Origin: Bacteroidota bacterium
Lineage (GTDB): Bacteria > Bacteroidota > Bacteroidia > Cytophagales > Cyclobacteriaceae
Reading direction: 5' to 3'
Length of the DNA: 36,368 nt
Assembly (NCBI GenBank): GCA_016178785.1
Contig: JACOSO010000055.1
Span: 1 to 36,368 of the forward strand
Position 1 is the stretch's first letter; the number at the start of each line of letters is the position of its first letter. Positions 32,712 to 36,368 of the stretch are shown here, one piece after another. The translations under genes and the position numbers were made by a program. Below the pieces are notes generated by a model. That model had not been told where the DNA came from. It searched no databases and was given only the letters and a program-made list of their open reading frames with translations.

Positions 32712-33491
32712 ATGCAAAAACCTTTGATCTTAGTCTCCAACGATGACGGCATTACCTCTCGTGGCATTTTAAATTTAGTGAACGTAATGAAAGAATTGGG
32801 TGAAGTGCTTGTCGTTGCGCCCAACAGTCCGCAGTCGGGAATGGGGCACGCTATTACTGTTGGAGATACACTCCGGCTGAATGAGTCGTTTCTTTTTAAG
32901 GATGTGAAAGCATACGAATGCAGTGGCACCCCGGCCGATTGCGTGAAGATGGCTCGACATTTTGTTCTGAAAGGAAATCGTCAGCCCGATATTGTAGTGA
33001 GCGGAGTAAATCACGGCAGCAATACATCCATCAGCGTTTTGTATTCGGGAACGATGTCCGCAGCAATTGAAGGTGCCATTGAAGGAACCCCCGCCATCGG
33101 GTTTTCACTTTGTGATTACAGCCATCAAGCTGATTTTTCCCACACACTTGAATTCATAAAAAAAATCACTCAGCAAGTTTTAAAAAAGGGATTGCCAAAA
33201 GGCACTGCTTTGAATGTGAATTTTCCTCCCAAGCGAAATGAAGCGATCAAGGGAGTTCGCGTCTGCAGGCAAGCTAACGCCAAGTGGGTGGAAGATTTTG
33301 ATCAGCGTTTCGATCCTAACGGAAGAAGCTATTTTTGGATGACGGGCAACTTCGTCAACTTCGACAAAGGTGAAGACAACGATGAGTGGGCCATCGCCAA
33401 CAATTATGTTTCTGTAGTTCCTTGCCAGTTTGATCTTACCGCTCATCAGGCCATTCCTATATTGAATGAGGCATGGGATATTTTGGATTGA
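32712..33491 (+). CDS. surE: 5'-nucleotidase SurE
   Basis: This 259-residue protein matches the SurE family of metal-dependent nucleoside 5'/3'-monophosphate phosphatases. The N-terminal motif LVSNDDGITSRGI (7-19) supplies metal ligands D11 and D12. VVAPNSPQSGMGHAITVG supplies the active-site serine and loop. SGTPADCVKMA, DIVVSGVNHGSNTSISVLYSGTMSAAIEG and LNVNFPP complete the conserved core. Length is typical. It follows the unknown secreted-protein gene by four bases. Its 3' end faces the GH3 gene with four bases between stops. Confidence 0.97.
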   Translation: MQKPLILVSNDDGITSRGILNLVNVMKELGEVLVVAPNSPQSGMGHAITVGDTLRLNESFLFKDVKAYECSGTPADCVKMARHFVLKGNRQPDIVVSGVNHGSNTSISVLYSGTMSAAIEGAIEGTPAIGFSLCDYSHQADFSHTLEFIKKITQQVLKKGLPKGTALNVNFPPKRNEAIKGVRVCRQANAKWVEDFDQRFDPNGRSYFWMTGNFVNFDKGEDNDEWAIANNYVSVVPCQFDLTAHQAIPILNEAWDILD

Positions 33492-33495
33492 CAAT

Positions 33496-35871
33496 CTATT
33501 TTAGGGTGAATTCGGCTTTCTTCGTGTCCCTTGAATTCGTCCCCACGAACACTTCGAATTTTCCGGGTTCACTGCCGAAACTCAAATCCGATTTGTAAAA
33601 AGATAAGTCTGAGTTGGCGAGTTTAAATTTTAGGGTTCTAGTCTCACCTGGTTTCAATAAAATTTTATTGAATGCTTTCAACTCCTTGACCGGGCGTGTA
33701 ACAGAACCATCAACATCGTGAGTGTAAAGTTGCACCACCTCTTCGCCTTCGCGCACACCTCGGTTGGTGACATCAATTGAAACGGAGAGAGAATCTGCCA
33801 AAGTCATTTCAGATTTATCAAGTCTTATCTCGCCATAACTAAATTGGCTATAACTCAAACCAAAACCGAAAGGATAGACTGGCTCATTGGAGACATCTAA
33901 ATAATTCGAGCGGAATTTCGCAAACCATTTGTCATTGCCCAGAGGGCGGCCCGTATTTTTATGCGCATAATAAATTGGAACCTGCCCAACATTTTGTGGA
34001 AACGTAGTAGTTAGTTTGCCCGAGGGGTTCACGTCACCAAACAAGACATCTGCAATAGCATCGCCTGCTTCGCTGCCACCAAACCAAACATTCAAAATTG
34101 CAGACACATGCTCGCTTTCCCATTTGATGGCCAGCGGACGACCCGTGAATAGGACCATCACTACGGGTTTGCCAGTTTTTAAAAGTGCTTTCAGTAAATC
34201 TTTTTGTGTGTCGGGAATGTCAATGTCTGATCGACTGGAAGATTCGCCCGTCATCTCTGCTGACTCGCCAACAGCGGCAATAATCACATCAGCGTTGCGG
34301 GCAATTTTCAATGCTTCATCTCTTATCATATTGGCAGGTCGCTTGTCGCGATGGAGACCTTTTCCAAATGGGGTTGCATTTTCCTCCAGCTTTTCATCTT
34401 CAAATAGATTAGACCCTTTTGCATAAACAACCTTCGCCTTATTTCCTGTGGCATTTTGTAATCCCTGTAACAAGGAAACAGATTCAGAGAATCTTGCTGC
34501 CACACTCCAGGTGCCCGTCATGTTTTCTTTTGCATCAGCAAGCGGACCGACAAGAGCAATCGTTCCAGTTTTTTTCAAAGGCAACACGTTATCATTTTTC
34601 AACAACACAAAAGTTTTCGTGGCCGTTATCCTTGCCTCTGTTCTATTCGCTGGAGTGAAAATTTCATTCTTGGCGCGATGCTCATCGCAATATTTATATG
34701 GATCATCGAATAACCCCAGCTTAAATTTTGCCGTGAGTACCCTCCGACACGCCTGATCGATCATAGCTTCAGTAATTTTTCCCTCACTCAATGATTGCCT
34801 CAGTGTTGTGAGCATCCCTTCTCCAATCATGTCCATGTCGAGGCCGGCAGCCAACGCTTTAGCTGAGACCATTTGCAAATCTCCAATTCCATGCGCCACC
34901 ATTTCATTCACGCCTGTATAATCAGAAACAACAAATCCATTAAAGCCCCATTGTTTTCGCAGGACATCGGTGAGCAACCATTTGTTGGCAGTGGCGGGAA
35001 CACCATCGATTTCATTGAACGATGCCATGATACTTCCGGCACCGGCATCAACGGCAGCTTTGTAGGGAGGAAAATAGTCGTTGTACATTCGGATACGACT
35101 CATGTCGACCGTGTTGTAATCGCGACCCGCCTCTGCCGCTCCGTACAAAGCATAATGTTTCACGCACGATAAGATCGTATTGTTTGTAGTCAAGTCACCC
35201 TGATACCCCTTCACCATCGCAGCTGCAATTTGTGAGCCGAGGTACGGGTCTTCGCCACCTCCTTCAGCAATCCGGCCCCATCGAGCATCCCTGCAAATGT
35301 CAACCATGGGTGAGAAGGTCCAGTTGATTCCATCGGCACTTGCCTCCTGCGCGGCAATGCGTGCGCTGCGTTCTATCAATTTCATATCCCAACTGCAACT
35401 CAATCCGAGCGGGATTGGGAATACCGTTTCATAGCCATGAATAACGTCCATTCCAAAAATCAACGGAATCTTAAGACGACTCTTCTCAACAGCGAGCTTC
35501 TGCACCTCTCGGATTTTGGCCACTGATTTTATATTGAGCAAACCACCTACCCATCCTTTTTCAATTTTCTTGGCGATATCAGAATTTTCAGCCTGGCCGG
35601 TGACAATATCTCCTGCTCCAGGTAAATTGAGCTGTCCGATTTTTTCTTCGAGCGTCATCAGGTTCATCAGTGAATCGATGCGCGAGTCGATACGCGTCCT
35701 ATTCTTTTTGCTCTGCGAACATGAAAGCAGAGCCAATAGAAGAAATGGCAAGCAAACCTTGACGATGAGTCTTTTTTTACCACAGAGAAGCACAGAGTTC
35801 ACAGAAGATGCACAAACCCTAAACTCCGATGATCCTCCGTGCGCTCTGCGGTTAAAATTTTCACTGTTCAT
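33496..35871 (-). CDS. GH3 beta-glucosidase-like lipoprotein (BglX type)
   Basis: The ORF is 791 residues from the ATG at 35869-35871. The first 47 residues are odd: 8-31 are a translation of the inverted-repeat element at 35777-35855, and the real lipoprotein signal (KKRLIVKVCLPFLLLALLSC, Cys51) comes after it. A GTG start at 35802 or 35793 would restore a normal leader length. The GH3 (alpha/beta)8 domain shows IFGMDVIHGYETVFPIPLG, RIAEGGGEDPYLGS, CVKHYALYGAAEAGRDYN, and VVSDYTG with nucleophile D317. The second alpha/beta sandwich (AVGESAEMTGESSSR) contributes the acid/base region, followed by a fibronectin type III-like end. It is a periplasmic or surface exo-acting beta-glucosidase, encoded 9 bases after the glycoamylase-like gene. 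Confidence 0.93.
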   Translation of the reverse strand: MNSENFNRRAHGGSSEFRVCASSVNSVLLCGKKRLIVKVCLPFLLLALLSCSQSKKNRTRIDSRIDSLMNLMTLEEKIGQLNLPGAGDIVTGQAENSDIAKKIEKGWVGGLLNIKSVAKIREVQKLAVEKSRLKIPLIFGMDVIHGYETVFPIPLGLSCSWDMKLIERSARIAAQEASADGINWTFSPMVDICRDARWGRIAEGGGEDPYLGSQIAAAMVKGYQGDLTTNNTILSCVKHYALYGAAEAGRDYNTVDMSRIRMYNDYFPPYKAAVDAGAGSIMASFNEIDGVPATANKWLLTDVLRKQWGFNGFVVSDYTGVNEMVAHGIGDLQMVSAKALAAGLDMDMIGEGMLTTLRQSLSEGKITEAMIDQACRRVLTAKFKLGLFDDPYKYCDEHRAKNEIFTPANRTEARITATKTFVLLKNDNVLPLKKTGTIALVGPLADAKENMTGTWSVAARFSESVSLLQGLQNATGNKAKVVYAKGSNLFEDEKLEENATPFGKGLHRDKRPANMIRDEALKIARNADVIIAAVGESAEMTGESSSRSDIDIPDTQKDLLKALLKTGKPVVMVLFTGRPLAIKWESEHVSAILNVWFGGSEAGDAIADVLFGDVNPSGKLTTTFPQNVGQVPIYYAHKNTGRPLGNDKWFAKFRSNYLDVSNEPVYPFGFGLSYSQFSYGEIRLDKSEMTLADSLSVSIDVTNRGVREGEEVVQLYTHDVDGSVTRPVKELKAFNKILLKPGETRTLKFKLANSDLSFYKSDLSFGSEPGKFEVFVGTNSRDTKKAEFTLK
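35777..35855. repeat. Inverted-repeat element inside the GH3 5' end
   Basis: The left end TTACCACAGAGAAGCACAGA (35777-35796) and the complement of the right end (TTAACCGCAGAGCGCACGGA, 35855-35836) are imperfect inverted copies around a core of about 37 bases. Extra CACAGA units lie in the left half. The element resembles the CTCTGTG...CTCTGCGGTTAA dispersed repeat I have seen in several unrelated bacterial genomes. Confidence 0.75.
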
Positions 35872-35880
35872 TTTTTGATG

Positions 35881-36368
35881 TTAGTTAAATCCCAATTTTG
35901 TTTTGGCAGCCTGAACTTCAGGTGCAGACATAAATAGTTTCCACAATAATTGTGTGCGATAATTTTCGATCATCACCACCATGGGTCCCTGGTCAATTGC
36001 CAATGTTGAAGATGCCGTCCATCCATTGGTGACATTGAACGAATCATAAAATCCATACTGCCCCCACATTCGGTCACCCAGCGTATAATAAAAATATTTG
36101 ATCGCCTTCATCGACTCAATTGGCGTGTAGGGCATGGAAGAGATTGCAGCTGTTGGCGTTATCGTGCCATTGTCATTCGTGGGCGATTGAGCACTGTAAC
36201 CAGTAGGATTATCACTTGCAGTCAGCCCCCAGCAATCACCACTATACCCAACATATTTTTTTGGATTAGCAACGCAGTAATCGTGATTGATCAGCGACTG
36301 GTTTACATTTTGTGTCCAGTAGTCGATGTTCAAATAAGAATCTTGCACATGCGGATTGAACCCCAGAA
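35881..36368 (-). CDS. Glycoamylase-domain protein (GH144-type), C-terminal part only
   Basis: The reading frame is open to the window edge (GFNPHVQDSYLNIDYW at its left-hand coding end), so at least 162 codons of a longer gene are present; the start lies outside. The visible part matches the C-terminal half of the glycoamylase-like domain (PF10091): CWGLTASDNPTGYSAQSP, NGTITPTAAISSMPYTPIESMKAIKYFY, GDRMWGQYGFYDSFN, and LAIDQGPMVVMIENYRTQLLWKLFMS, with candidate active-site acids in these blocks. Family members characterised as GH144 are endo-beta-1,2-glucanases. The GH3 gene nine bases downstream would then release glucose from the oligosaccharides. Substrate is inferred from family and context. 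Confidence 0.9.
   Translation of the reverse strand, partial: LGFNPHVQDSYLNIDYWTQNVNQSLINHDYCVANPKKYVGYSGDCWGLTASDNPTGYSAQSPTNDNGTITPTAAISSMPYTPIESMKAIKYFYYTLGDRMWGQYGFYDSFNVTNGWTASSTLAIDQGPMVVMIENYRTQLLWKLFMSAPEVQAAKTKLGFN

Overview
The window looks like chromosomal DNA from a member of the Bacteroidota, most likely a Cytophagales-type bacterium. The evidence is two proteins with type IX secretion (T9SS) C-terminal sorting domains, promoters of the Bacteroidota form TTG-N19-21-TAnnTTTG with short leaders, a LytTR two-component pair, a DnaG primase with no zinc ligands, a vSGLT-like sugar symporter and a RibBA fusion. Coding density is high and no gene-free stretch reaches 300 bases.

Layout, left to right. 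1-430: a heptanucleotide repeat array that appears to cut off a small secreted-protein gene. 440-3327 (- strand): galactokinase followed by a vSGLT-like Na+/galactose symporter, a galactose uptake and phosphorylation pair. 3485-5953 (+): a large MacB/FtsX-type ABC permease. 6079-6855 (+): a glutaminyl cyclase lipoprotein, convergent with 6852-7514 (-), which I read as a membrane-anchored prokaryotic STING protein. That gene lies 23 bases downstream of a YfhO-type polytopic membrane protein (7538-9976), and no cyclic-nucleotide synthase gene lies in the window. 10136-10567 (+): a secreted NTF2-like protein. 10577-14932 (-): a cluster holding a lipoprotein, a LytS-like histidine kinase, a LytTR response regulator, a lipoprotein-type intradiol dioxygenase and an unknown protein. 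A perfect 11-base direct repeat with 21-base period, the geometry expected for a LytTR operator, lies in front of the dioxygenase. 15041-17768 (-): a TauE/SafE permease and an S9 prolyl-oligopeptidase. 17911-17984 (-): a tRNA with anticodon CAT, with its own promoter and terminator. 18116-19881 (+): a HAD phosphatase overlapping a site-2 protease. 19865-23590 (-): a ddl / PASTA / T9SS-protein operon. 23666-26647 (-): an M43 metalloprotease secreted by T9SS. 26826-28180 (-): Nfu-like and Mrp iron-sulfur proteins. 28293-33491 (+): a CAP-domain protein, dnaG, ribBA, a secreted unknown and surE. 33496-36368 (-): a GH3 beta-glucosidase behind a glycoamylase-like (GH144-type) enzyme that runs off the window, probably a beta-glucan operon.

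Two themes stand out. First, a STING-domain protein occurs away from any recognisable CBASS locus and shares an apparent transcription unit with a housekeeping-type membrane protein. Second, small repeats have entered or truncated coding sequence. AT-rich heptad repeats (1-60, 5955-6078, 7518-7556, 7871-7903, 26724-26825) end one gene and sit inside yfhO. A different, inverted-repeat element of about 80 bases (35777-35855) lies in the 5' end of the GH3 gene. All family assignments come from motif recognition by eye, with no database search.
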